A stretch of 64,000 nucleotides of DNA from CAYMYN01 sp964394665 (GTDB lineage Bacteria > Planctomycetota > UBA1135 > GCA-002686595), in NCBI GenBank assembly GCA_964394665.1, contig CAYMYN010000021.1, forward strand, positions 1 through 64,000. The letters run 5' to 3'. Under the pieces are notes generated by a model. The model had not been told where the DNA came from. It ran no database searches and was given only the letters and a program-made list of their open reading frames with translations. Position 1 is the stretch's first letter; the number at the start of each line of letters is the position of its first letter. A program made the translations under genes and the position numbers. Below, piece after piece: positions 1 through 7,330 of this stretch.

Positions 1-264
1 CCCGACTTCGGAGCTTGCGACGCGCTGCGTTTCGCGCGCGTCGGCGCACGCGCCGCCGCGACCTTCGGCGTCGGGTCTGTTCGAGCCCGCGGCGCCGCGG
101 CAGGATCGGTCCCGTCGCGTCCGGAGCGCCCACGGCGTCGTGGGAGCTTCGGCGCGGATCCCGCAACGCGTTCCGCGCGTGGAGAGGGGAGAGGTCTGCC
201 CTCACCCGGCCCGCGCGGCCCGCTTCCCACGCGTCCACGCCCGACCCGGAGAGTCCTGCCTTGA
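1..264 (+). CDS. Possible 3' end of an unidentified gene
   Basis: The first forward frame is open from the window edge to a TGA at 262-264. The translation starts plausibly (residues such as DALRFARVGARAAATFG, a pattern like the last helix of PfkB-type sugar kinases) but becomes Arg/Pro-rich and low in complexity. Its stop overlaps a TTG start at 261 as TTGA, the same overlap that occurs at 12653-12656 and 47726-47729. The kinase resemblance is only an impression from a few residues. If this frame is not coding, 1-260 holds nothing I can recognise. Confidence 0.22.
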   Translation, partial: PDFGACDALRFARVGARAAATFGVGSVRARGAAAGSVPSRPERPRRRGSFGADPATRSARGEGRGLPSPGPRGPLPTRPRPTRRVLP

Positions 265-464
265 GCCCCACCGCGACCCTCGCTCCCCGCGCCCTCACCA
301 CCCCCCGCGCCGTCCCCGCCCGCTCCCTGGCGACGGGCCCGTCCCCCGCGCCGTCCCCCGGCCCCTCGTGGGCTTCCATCGCCCGCGCGGCCCGCATGGG
401 CCTGGCGAACGGTGAACGGGCGCGCGTCGAGCTCCTGCGCCGGCGCAACTCGCCCGGCGAATGA
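261..464 (+). CDS. Candidate Pup/UBact-like small protein modifier, 67 aa
   Basis: Seen: a TTG start at 261 with a GGAGAG Shine-Dalgarno at 248-253 (7-base spacer), 67 codons with G or C in nearly every third position, and a stop 63 bases before the start of a PafA-like ligase. The first 37 residues are Pro/Ala/Ser/Thr-rich and look disordered. Residues 38-62 form a charged likely helix, and the protein ends RRRNSPGE, that is Gly-Glu. Known: Pup and the Gram-negative UBact proteins are about 60-70 residues, mostly disordered, end in GGE/GGQ or in an Arg-rich stretch plus GE, and are ligated to lysines through the terminal Glu by PafA, usually encoded nearby. Inference: this is the modifier of the adjacent ligase. 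A C-terminal Glu would need no deamidation. The Pup core motif itself is not visible, so similarity rests on size, tail and position. Confidence 0.45.
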   Translation: MSPTATLAPRALTTPRAVPARSLATGPSPAPSPGPSWASIARAARMGLANGERARVELLRRRNSPGE

Positions 465-527
465 GAGGTGCTTCCCCGACGACCCGCGGCGCCCCGCGCG
501 CCGCGGGTCGAGCGCTGGAGCGATCCG

Positions 528-2048
528 ATGCACGCGCGACCGGCATCCTTCCTGTGCGGGGTCGAGCTCGAGTGCCAGGCCTACTTCGACGAGTGCCCGG
601 GCGAGCTGACCCCGCGCCGCGCGTTGGAGCGGCTCCTGGACGAGCACTACCACAGCGCGCCGGCCCTGCGCGGGCGCAACGGGTTCTTCAACGCCTACGG
701 GCGCGCCTACCTCGACTGGGGCCACTACGAGCTCGCCAGCGCCGAGTGCGCTTCGCCCTACGACGTGCCCGGCGTGCTCGAGCGCCAGGAGATCCTGCTC
801 GGCGGCGCGCTGGCGCGGCTGCGGCGCACGGGCGTGTGCCTGCGCCTGTCGAACAACAACCACTCGGGGCTGCTCGATCCCGGCTCGCCGACCTGGGGAG
901 CGCACGAGAGCTACCTCGTGCGCCGCGACCCGGCGACCTTCGGCCCCTCGATCCTGCCCTTCCTCGCCACGCGCCTGTACGCCGGGGCCGGCGGGGTGCG
1001 GGCGCGGGACGGCGCCTACCTCGCCTGCGTGCGCGCGGAGTTCCTGCGCGCCGACGAGGGCGGGCTGACGGTCGAGCTGCGCGCGCTGCACAGCACCTGC
1101 CGCCAGGAGTCGCTGATGGGCGAGCGCCGCGGGGCGTGGCGCTACCACCTGATCCACGGCGACGGGTTGCGCTCGCACTTCGGCCTGGCCCTGACCCTGG
1201 GCGCGACGCTGCTCGCCCTGCGCGCCATCGAGCACGACGCGCAGCTCCCCGAGCGGGTTGCGGCAGCGGGGTATCGCGTCGGCGGCGGGCGCACGGCCCA
1301 CCTCGACACCCTGCTGCGGCTCAACGTGCTCGCGCCCCCCGGCCACGGCCCGCGGGCGAATCCCCTCGCGATCGCCGTGCAGCGCGCCTACCTCGAGGCG
1401 AGCGAGGCCTGGGCCGACGCGCAGCGCGCGTTGCCGGCCTGGGTGCCCACCTTGCTCGCCGACTGGCGCGCCACGCTCGACGCGTTGCGCGGGACGGATC
1501 TCGATTGGCTGCGCGCGCGGCTCGACGCCTTCGCCAAGCACGCGCTGGTCGAGGCCACCCTGGCCCAGGAGGGGGTCTCCTGGTCGCGCCTGGCCCGCGA
1601 CAGCGGGGCCCAGGCCCAGATCGCGCTCCTGGTCCACGACTACCACGACCTGGGGCGCCCCGACGGCCTCTTCCGGCGCCTCGAGTCCGCGGGCCTGGTG
1701 GCGCACCGCGTCGCGCCGTCCCTCGAGCCGGGGGGCGAGCCCGAGCCCTTCGTGCCCGAGCTCGGGACCCGCGCGAGCGCCCGCGCGCGGCGCATCCGCG
1801 AGCGGGCCCACGACCCGCGGTTGGTGTGCGACTGGGCCGGCATCGAGGAGCCGACCCTGCGGCGCAGCTCCTGCCTGGCGGATCCCTTCGCGCGCGACTT
1901 CGAGCCGCCCGCGGAGTTCGCCGCCAGCGCCGCCCCGCGCCGCTCGGCGCGCCGCGCGGTACTCCGCCCCCGGCCCCCGGGCCCATCGCCCGCCGCGGGC
2001 CGGGGCGAGCTGCCCTTCCCCCCTCCGCCGCCGCCCCTTCCCCCGTAG
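528..2048 (+). CDS. pafA: PafA-type Pup ligase family protein (PafA/Dop superfamily)
   Basis: Family members are glutamine-synthetase-like enzymes that phosphorylate the C-terminal Glu of Pup and join it to substrate lysines (PafA) or deamidate and remove Pup (Dop). Visible motifs are GVELECQ at residues 11-17 (metal-binding E13 and E15), NGFFNAYGRAYLDWGHYE at 51-68 (D63 at the place of the catalytic Asp), SAEC at 71-74, SNNNHSG at 108-114 and GAHESYL at 124-130. Only about 34 residues separate the ELE strand from the NGFFNAYGRAYLD strand, so the long Dop-loop is missing, which favours a ligase. Length is 506 aa, with a proline-rich tail. The ATG at 528 has GGAG at 517-520. The candidate modifier lies directly upstream and mutM 33 bases downstream. 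No proteasome, Mpa/ARC or second PafA/Dop gene is in the window. Confidence 0.8.
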   Translation: MHARPASFLCGVELECQAYFDECPGELTPRRALERLLDEHYHSAPALRGRNGFFNAYGRAYLDWGHYELASAECASPYDVPGVLERQEILLGGALARLRRTGVCLRLSNNNHSGLLDPGSPTWGAHESYLVRRDPATFGPSILPFLATRLYAGAGGVRARDGAYLACVRAEFLRADEGGLTVELRALHSTCRQESLMGERRGAWRYHLIHGDGLRSHFGLALTLGATLLALRAIEHDAQLPERVAAAGYRVGGGRTAHLDTLLRLNVLAPPGHGPRANPLAIAVQRAYLEASEAWADAQRALPAWVPTLLADWRATLDALRGTDLDWLRARLDAFAKHALVEATLAQEGVSWSRLARDSGAQAQIALLVHDYHDLGRPDGLFRRLESAGLVAHRVAPSLEPGGEPEPFVPELGTRASARARRIRERAHDPRLVCDWAGIEEPTLRRSSCLADPFARDFEPPAEFAASAAPRRSARRAVLRPRPPGPSPAAGRGELPFPPPPPPLPP

Positions 2049-2081
2049 AATCCCGCGCCCGTTTCCCCGCCCCGCCCCTCC

Positions 2082-2936
2082 ATGCCCGAGCTCCCCGAGG
2101 TCGAGACCGTCGTGCGCCAGCTCCGGCCGCGGCTCGTGGGGCGGACCCTCGTCGGGGCCGCGGCGAGCTGGCGTCGCACGGTGGGGGACCTCGCTCCCGC
2201 GGAGCTGCGTCGGCGCCTGGTGGGCAAACGCATCGCCGCGGTGACGCGCCGCGCGAAGTACGTCGTCGTCGACCTCGAGCGCGCAGGCAAGCCCGCGGGC
2301 CACCTGGTCGGTCACCTGCGCATGAGCGGCCGGCTCTTCGTCGAGCCCGCGGGCGCGCCGTCCCAGCCCCACGAGCGGGTGCGCCTGGCGCTCGACGACG
2401 GGCACGAGCTGCTCTTCGTCGACGTGCGCAAGTTCGGGCGCCTCTTGGCCGTGGACGCGCTCGAGGAGCTGCTCGGCGAGCTCGGCCCCGAACCCCTGGG
2501 CCCGGACTTCGACGCGGCCTGGTTGCACGGCGCCCTGCGCGCGCGGCGCCGGGCGCTGAAACCCCTGCTGCTCGACCAGACCTTCCTGGCGGGCCTGGGC
2601 AACATCTACGTCGACGAGGCCCTCTTCCGCGCCGGCCTGCATCCCCTGCGGCGCTCCGACCGCCTGGACGCGCGCGCCGCCGAGCGGCTCGCGGCCGCGA
2701 TCCGCGCCGTGCTCGCCGAGGCCATCCGCCGCGAGGGCTCGAGCTTCGACACCTTCTACCGCACGCCCGAGGGCCGACCGGGGAGCTACCAGGACCAGTT
2801 CCAGGTGTATGGCCGCGACGGGAAGCCCTGCCGCGCCTGCGGCACGCCGATCCGGCGCTCGGTCGTCTCCCAACGCGGCACCCACGTCTGTCCCCGTTGC
2901 CAACCCGCTCCGCGCCTCCGACCCCTGGCCCGCTGA
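2082..2936 (+). CDS. mutM: Formamidopyrimidine-DNA glycosylase (Fpg/MutM)
   Basis: This base-excision repair enzyme removes 8-oxoguanine and formamidopyrimidines and cuts at the abasic site. It begins MPELPEVETV, giving the catalytic N-terminal proline (P2 before removal of Met) and E3. The Lys in RRAKYVVVDLE fits the conserved beta-strand lysine. The H2TH region contains LAGLGNIYVDEALF, and the C-terminus has a complete zinc finger, CRAC and CPRC separated by 16 residues. The length of 284 aa is normal. It lies 33 bases after the PafA-like gene and 25 bases before the EF-P-like gene, so co-transcription is likely. Confidence 0.97.
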   Translation: MPELPEVETVVRQLRPRLVGRTLVGAAASWRRTVGDLAPAELRRRLVGKRIAAVTRRAKYVVVDLERAGKPAGHLVGHLRMSGRLFVEPAGAPSQPHERVRLALDDGHELLFVDVRKFGRLLAVDALEELLGELGPEPLGPDFDAAWLHGALRARRRALKPLLLDQTFLAGLGNIYVDEALFRAGLHPLRRSDRLDARAAERLAAAIRAVLAEAIRREGSSFDTFYRTPEGRPGSYQDQFQVYGRDGKPCRACGTPIRRSVVSQRGTHVCPRCQPAPRLRPLAR

Positions 2937-2961
2937 CCCGCACCCATCCCCACTCCAACCG

Positions 2962-3534
2962 ATGATCGAGCTCATGCAACTCAAGCGCGGCGTCTGCATC
3001 GTCCACAAGGACGCGCCGATGATCGTGGTCGACGTGTCCTTCAGTGCGCCCACCGCGCGCGGCGCCTCCACGGTCGCCAAGACCAAGCTGCGCAACCTGC
3101 TCACGGGCCAGACGCTCGTCGAGTCCTTCCGCAGCGGGGACAAGTGGAACGAGGCGGACCTCGAGCAGCGGCCGTGCAGCTATCTCTACTCGGACGGCAC
3201 GCGCTGGCACTTCATGGACCAGCAGAGCTACGAGCAGTTCGACCTCTCCGCGGAGGACCTGGGCGAGTCCGTCGGGTACCTGACGGACGGGCTCGAGGGC
3301 CTGCGCGCGATGTACGTCCAGGGCCAGCTCGTCAACGTGCAGCTCCCGATGGTCGTCGAGCTCGAGGTGACCGACACGATCCCGCCGATCAAGGGCGCGA
3401 CCGCCGCGGCCCAGCTCAAGAGCGCGACCGTCGAGACCGGGCTCGAGGTCCAGGTGCCGGCCTACATCGTGATCGGCGAGCGCATCCGCGTGGACACCCG
3501 CGACGGCCACTTCGTGGAGCGGGCCAAGGGATGA
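2962..3534 (+). CDS. yeiP: Elongation factor P paralogue of EfpL/YeiP type
   Basis: EF-P family proteins bind between the ribosomal P and E sites and relieve stalling at polyproline and related motifs. The 190-residue protein has the three beta-barrel domains. The domain I loop reads SAPTARGAST, so the tip residue is arginine in the TARGA context typical of YeiP/EfpL, where classical EF-P has PGKGxA. Other YeiP-like signatures are WHFMDQQSYEQF in domain II and TGLEVQVPAYI in domain III. A second ATG at 2974 would remove four residues. Many proteins here are proline-rich, including the ligase tail (PPPPPPLPP). No EF-P modification gene (earP, epmA) is nearby. The TGA overlaps the next start as ATGA. 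Confidence 0.9.
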   Translation: MIELMQLKRGVCIVHKDAPMIVVDVSFSAPTARGASTVAKTKLRNLLTGQTLVESFRSGDKWNEADLEQRPCSYLYSDGTRWHFMDQQSYEQFDLSAEDLGESVGYLTDGLEGLRAMYVQGQLVNVQLPMVVELEVTDTIPPIKGATAAAQLKSATVETGLEVQVPAYIVIGERIRVDTRDGHFVERAKG

Positions 3535-3788
3535 AGCGCCCGGGGATCGCGCTCGGCCTGGCGCTTGTGCTCGGCGCGGGCTGCGGCGGCGGGACCGGCG
3601 CCGCCGCGCCGCCGGCCGAGCCCGCCGCGAGGCCCGCGGTCGCCCTCTGCCCGCCCTGCCGGATGGAGGATCGGCCGCACTTCGAGCGCATCGAGGTCGA
3701 AGGCCTGCGCTTCGCGATCTGCAACCCGCGCTGCGGGGAGATCGTGCGCCAGGACCCGCGGCGCTTCGCCGCCGACGCTTTGCCCTGA
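3531..3788 (+). CDS. Small lipoprotein with YHS/TRASH-like metal-binding motif
   Basis: This 85-residue protein begins with a lipoprotein signal (MKRPGIALGLALVLGAGC, lipobox LGAGC at about residues 14-18) and a short Gly/Ala/Pro linker. The remainder holds CPPCRM and then FAICNPRCGEIVRQDPRRFA, closely following the YHS pattern (CPVCGM ... YFCSxxCxxxFxxDPxxY), in which cysteines bind metal ions. Inference: a periplasmic or membrane-anchored metal-binding protein, perhaps involved in copper handling. Its start overlaps the EF-P-like stop, so it is probably the last gene of that operon. Confidence 0.7.
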   Translation: MKRPGIALGLALVLGAGCGGGTGAAAPPAEPAARPAVALCPPCRMEDRPHFERIEVEGLRFAICNPRCGEIVRQDPRRFAADALP

Positions 3789-3800
3789 GGGCGGAGTCCG

Positions 3801-4286
3801 CTAGCGCGGCGCCCCGGCCTCGAGGCGCTTGCGCCACAGGGGCTCGATCTCGGCCACCCCCGGCCACTGCTCGGCGCACATCGACAGGTAGAGCGTCACG
3901 TCGTCGGGGGCGAACTTGCCGTCGAGTTCCTCGATCGCGGCGGCGACCTTGTCGCCCGCGGGCACCTGGGCGAGGTCCTCGACCATGCCCTCCTCGTGGG
4001 GCACGTCGGTGGCGTCGAGGAAGCCGGTGATGAGCCCCTTGTGGTGCTTCATCAGGTAGGTGCCGAACAGCTCGTAGCACAGCTCGGCGTTGGCGGCGCG
4101 CTCGAGGATCGAGCGTGCCCGTTTGGCCCGTTGGGCCATGGGCAGCTTCTTGATCGCCTGCGGCCGGAACTTGAGGGCCTTGGCGACCTCGCCGTCGAGG
4201 GGCCCGTACCCGTCGCGTTCGAGGGAGCGGTAGATGTCGAGGAATCGTTCCTCGCCGAGGCGCTTGAGCTGCTCGATGACCTGCAT
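3801..4286 (-). CDS. Conserved-looking hypothetical protein, 161 aa
   Basis: I do not recognise the family. The protein is soluble, with no signal peptide or membrane segment, and rich in charged helical stretches (MQVIEQLKRLGEERFLDIY; QRAKRARSILERAANAELC). The open frame extends upstream to 4466, but that part crosses the inverted-repeat element at 4355-4532 and is low in complexity, so I take the ATG at 4286, where the ordered sequence begins. It is convergent with the YHS-like lipoprotein gene, which ends 12 bases away. Confidence 0.65.
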   Translation of the reverse strand: MQVIEQLKRLGEERFLDIYRSLERDGYGPLDGEVAKALKFRPQAIKKLPMAQRAKRARSILERAANAELCYELFGTYLMKHHKGLITGFLDATDVPHEEGMVEDLAQVPAGDKVAAAIEELDGKFAPDDVTLYLSMCAEQWPGVAEIEPLWRKRLEAGAPR

Positions 4287-4354
4287 GGTGGGGAGGAGGT
4301 TCGGGACGTGCCAGGGCTCGCGCGGCGCCGGCGAGCCTCCAGAGGCGAAGCAGT

Positions 4355-4532
4355 CTAGCAGCCCGTTGGAAAAGTCCCGTCGCGAGGCGGCGCCTGCCGT
4401 GTGCTGGCAAGGAGGGCGACGGAGGGACGGCGGAGGCGGCCTGCTTGGCCGTCGAGCACGGCCCAACGAGCCCGACGCAGCCAGCGCGCGGCACGCGCCG
4501 CCGCAGTAGGGAGTTTTTCAACGGGCTGCTAG
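4355..4532. mobile_element. MITE-like element with 24-bp terminal inverted repeats
   Basis: The ends are inverted copies: 4355-4378 and the reverse complement of 4509-4532 agree at 22 of 24 bases, both beginning CTAGCAGCCCGTTG. The interior of about 130 bp has no convincing gene. Both outer ends are CTAG, which could be a target duplication of the kind made by some IS5-family elements, or simply part of the repeat. No transposase is present, so this would be a non-autonomous element. It fills most of the gap between the hypothetical gene ending upstream and the transporter gene at 4591. Confidence 0.65.
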
Positions 4533-4590
4533 CGGACCCGAGGTTGCCAGCCGCGCCCGCGGGCCCCAAGATCGCGCCCCGGATTTCCCC

Positions 4591-5415
4591 ATGAGCGAAG
4601 GCACTCCCCGAGCCCGCGCGCCCCACGGGCGGGATCCCGAGCCGACCGCGGCCGATCCCTGGCGCTTCCCCGGCCGCGTCGCCCGCACCGAGGCCACGTA
4701 CACGGTGCTGGCCACCACCTTCGCGGTGGTCCTGGTGCTGACCAACGTCATCGGCACCAAGCTCTTCCTGCTCTTCCCCGAGGGCGGCCCGAGCTGGTTC
4801 AACGGTGGTCGGCCGGTGACCCTGACGGCCGGCATCGTCACCTACCCCCTGACCTTCCTCTTGACCGACATCGTCAGCGAGATCTGGGGCCGCAGGCGGG
4901 CGAACCTGATGGTGCTCCTGGGCTTCGCCATGAGCCTCCTGATGCTCGGCGTGCTCCAGCTCGGCGTCGCCCTCCCGCCGAGCGAGTTCTGGACCCAGCC
5001 GAAGTTCCGCTACGACGACGCCGCGTCCATGCAGCAGGCCTACACGGCCGTCTTCCACAACCCGCGCCTGCTGCTGTTCGCCTCGATGCTGGCCTACCTC
5101 GTGGCCCAGCTCTTCGACGTGCGCCTCTACCACTTCTGGTGGAAGGTGACGAAGGGCCGCTGGATGTTCGTGCGCAACAACGGCTCGACCGCGATCAGCC
5201 AGCTCGTCGACACCCTGATCGTCAACGGCATCTTCCTGCGCTGGGGCTTCGGCCTCGAGTGGAACACGATCGGCGAGATCATCCTGTGGGTCTACGTCTG
5301 CAAGATGATCCTGGCCCTCTTCGACACGCCCTTCATCTACCTGGGCCGCTACCTGCTCCTGCGCTTCTTCGGCCTAGAACACCACCCCGCGCCCCAACAC
5401 GCCCCGCTGCAGTGA
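4591..5415 (+). CDS. yhhQ: Queuosine precursor transporter (VUT/YhhQ family, DUF165)
   Basis: YhhQ-family inner-membrane proteins import queuosine precursors (preQ0, preQ1). The 274-residue protein has a polar N-terminus of about 35 residues and then roughly six hydrophobic segments. Family hallmarks are LTNVIGTKLF near residues 50-59, TYPLTFLLTDIVSEIWGRRRA at about 85-105 and AQLFDVRLYHFWWKVTKG in the middle. LVDTLIVNGIFLRWG follows the usual pattern for the late helices. It stands alone between the repeat element and a convergent membrane protein gene. No queuosine biosynthesis gene is visible in the window. Confidence 0.93.
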   Translation: MSEGTPRARAPHGRDPEPTAADPWRFPGRVARTEATYTVLATTFAVVLVLTNVIGTKLFLLFPEGGPSWFNGGRPVTLTAGIVTYPLTFLLTDIVSEIWGRRRANLMVLLGFAMSLLMLGVLQLGVALPPSEFWTQPKFRYDDAASMQQAYTAVFHNPRLLLFASMLAYLVAQLFDVRLYHFWWKVTKGRWMFVRNNGSTAISQLVDTLIVNGIFLRWGFGLEWNTIGEIILWVYVCKMILALFDTPFIYLGRYLLLRFFGLEHHPAPQHAPLQ

Positions 5416-5448
5416 CCCCCGGGCCCTGTCCCGCGCAGACGGTGGGAC

Positions 5449-5943
5449 TCAGCGGGTGTGGGACAGCCAGTTGAGCGCGTTGCCAGGCCCCTCCGTGCAC
5501 GCGATCGAGAGTAGGACGGCGAACGGCACTGCGAACAGGGTGAGGAGTGCGCGCGAGCGGGCCGAGCGGAGCGGATTCGTCGTGTGGAGCGGCAAGAAGA
5601 AGAGGATGGAGGCGAGGGCGGCAAGGCCGAGCGCGTCCAGCCACATCACGTGCAGAGGGAACTCGCTCGCGTGGACGTTGGCGGTCCAACCCTCGGAGAA
5701 GGAGAAGGGGAACAGGCGCGGCCACTCGCCCGCGGCGTGCCCCGCGCGTGCGATCAAGGCGGCGTAGGCCACGAGCCAGAGCAGCGGCCAAGGTGCGAGC
5801 AGCGCGCGTGCCCTGTCGAGGAGCCGGCGCACGGGGGACCGCCCGTCGAAGCGCCCGTTGGCGAGGATCAACCACAGGGTCCCCCACACCAGCCCGAGGA
5901 GGGTGAGGTAGGCAGCCGCGAGCAGGAGGTCATTCCAATCCAT
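5449..5943 (-). CDS. Hypothetical membrane protein, 164 aa
   Basis: No family is recognised. Four hydrophobic segments are visible, at about residues 6-28, 48-70, 99-118 and 131-150, with charged loops between (RFDGRSPVRRLLDRAR; TTNPLRSARSR). The second loop, EGWTANVHASEFPLHVMW, is the most distinctive part. The gene converges on the YhhQ-like transporter gene with a gap of 33 bases. The ATG at 5943 is the first in frame. Confidence 0.6.
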   Translation of the reverse strand: MDWNDLLLAAAYLTLLGLVWGTLWLILANGRFDGRSPVRRLLDRARALLAPWPLLWLVAYAALIARAGHAAGEWPRLFPFSFSEGWTANVHASEFPLHVMWLDALGLAALASILFFLPLHTTNPLRSARSRALLTLFAVPFAVLLSIACTEGPGNALNWLSHTR

Positions 5944-6273
5944 GACTCCGGGTCAAGGTACCTCACTCCCCTCGTTCCGCCGACCACCCACCGCAGGGGT
6001 CGTTTCCCGGGCGCGCGGGAGAGTGAGCGGTCCCCGCGGTCGGCAGAGCCTGTGCCCCACCCGAGCCACGATCGCGCTTGCCGTCGGGGCGCTCATCGAC
6101 GGTGCACCCACGCTGGCGCGGTCACCGGTGCCGGGAAATCCTGCGGGCGCGGGAGGAGTTCGTGCGGATCTTCTTCGGTGATCCCCCCGATCCCGCTTCG
6201 GTCGAGGGGCTACGACGCTACTTCCTCGCCTTCGCCGTCCTGGCGAGGCGCTGAGGGGCGGCCCGTCGCTCGT
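5944..6273. other. Gene-poor stretch with a doubtful short frame
   Basis: There is no confident gene here. The only candidate is the 50-codon frame at 6102-6254. The left part would contain the promoter of the minus-strand membrane protein gene, but I cannot point to a clear -10/-35 pair. Confidence 0.4.
6102..6254 (+). CDS. Doubtful 50-aa frame, possible gene remnant
   Basis: A GTG at 6102 opens a frame of 50 codons whose second half reads like real protein (AREEFVRIFFGDPPDP followed by ASVEGLRRYFLAFAVLARR). No family is recognised and there is no clear ribosome binding site. It may be a short gene, the 3' remnant of a decayed gene, or chance in GC-rich DNA. Confidence 0.25.
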   Translation: MHPRWRGHRCREILRAREEFVRIFFGDPPDPASVEGLRRYFLAFAVLARR

Positions 6274-6630
6274 TCAGCCCAGGAGCAGGCCCGCGCACGC
6301 GCTGGTTGCGTTGGCGGCGAGGGCGATCCCGATTGCGCGGGGCCAGGGCAGATTGGCCACGACACGGAGCGCGAGGGCTTCGGAGGCGCACACCGCCAGC
6401 TCGACGGCGAGCCAGGATCCCCAGGCGGCGCCCACGCTCGAGCTCGCGATGGGATGGGTGACGAGGTTCGCAAAGAGCAGGGTGAAGAGGACCTCCCCGC
6501 GCCGTGCTCGGGGCGCGAGCAGCGCCGCGAGCGGGAGCTCGATCGCCAGGGTGAGCGCGAGGGCGAAGGAGGGGATCGCCACGCGTTCCAGCGCTACGCT
6601 GCCTTCCGAGGCCTGCGGCGCACCAGCCAT
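6274..6630 (-). CDS. Small hypothetical membrane protein, 118 aa
   Basis: After a polar start (MAGAPQASEG) the protein has about four hydrophobic segments covering residues 18-40, 47-63, 69-95 and 96-117. No family is recognised. The start codon lies inside the 3' end of the upstream gene 6594-7142 (37-base overlap), so the two are probably co-translated. Possibly a membrane partner of that secreted or anchored protein. Confidence 0.55.
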   Translation of the reverse strand: MAGAPQASEGSVALERVAIPSFALALTLAIELPLAALLAPRARRGEVLFTLLFANLVTHPIASSSVGAAWGSWLAVELAVCASEALALRVVANLPWPRAIGIALAANATSACAGLLLG

Positions 6631-7142
6631 CCAAGCCCCAGCAGCCCGGCGATGGGCAGCAGGACGTACCAGGCGATCAGGCCGCGATCGCGCTCGCGCT
6701 CGGTGTCGACGACCTCGAGTTCCAGCACGCCGTCGGCGATCGACCGGATGCGGAGGCGCGTCGTGAGCGATTCCAGCGTCGAGCTCAGCGGGACGCTCGC
6801 GACCTGGGCGAGGGGGATCGGGCCGCTGGCGCGGGCGATGCGCGCCAGCGCGGGGCCGTGGGGCGGGTCGTAGCCCTCGGGGCACTCCGCGCCGGGCTCG
6901 ATCGCGTAGAGGCGCGTGCCGTACTTCGAGGAGAACGTGAAGGGCACGCCGGGCTCGATGCGCGTGAAGCCGCCGAAGCCGCGCACCGGGGCGGCGACGA
7001 AGTCGTGCTCGGCGAAGTGCGGCGACGGTTCGAGCACCAGCTCGTGTCGTACGGGGCGCGTGCCCGGCAGGAGCACGTCCGCCGCGGCGGGCGCCGCGAG
7101 CGCGATCGAAGCCATGAAGGCGAGGCGGATGCGGGCACCCAT
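6594..7142 (-). CDS. Secreted protein with C-terminal membrane anchor, 182 aa
   Basis: The ATG at 7142 gives an N-terminal signal peptide (MGARIRLAFMASIALAAPAAADV, cleavage after AAA or AAAD). A beta-rich region of about 120 residues follows, then a single hydrophobic segment (WYVLLPIAGLLGLGWLV) and a basic tail RRRPRKAA. The topology is periplasmic domain, one membrane helix, cytoplasmic tail. No family is recognised. It is divergent from the DUF1800 gene, with 188 bases between start codons, and overlaps the next small membrane protein gene. Confidence 0.65.
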   Translation of the reverse strand: MGARIRLAFMASIALAAPAAADVLLPGTRPVRHELVLEPSPHFAEHDFVAAPVRGFGGFTRIEPGVPFTFSSKYGTRLYAIEPGAECPEGYDPPHGPALARIARASGPIPLAQVASVPLSSTLESLTTRLRIRSIADGVLELEVVDTERERDRGLIAWYVLLPIAGLLGLGWLVRRRPRKAA

Positions 7143-7330
7143 GGGAAGCGCCGCGGGATCCGCGGGCGGGGGTGGAGTGTAGCGTGCGGCGGGCCGGGCG
7201 ACCTCCGGGGGGCGTACGGGAGGCTCCCGGAGTCTCGGGGCGTGATTCCAGGTTGACGCTGGTGCCGAGTACGGTGAGGATCGGCGGCACACGGGGGGGG
7301 CGGAACATCGACCCTGTCGTGAGCCGGAAC

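Noticed and set aside
461..2965. Long forward frame of 834 codons over pafA and mutM
   Set aside because: It is a shadow in another frame: Arg/Pro/Ala-rich and without domains, covering two well-recognised genes.
4234..4509. Transposase or small gene inside the inverted-repeat element
   Set aside because: The frame is low in complexity and has no transposase motif.
1321..5133. Minus-strand frame of 1270 codons
   Set aside because: High GC makes stops rare. It lies across five recognised genes and has low-complexity Arg/Ala-rich sequence.
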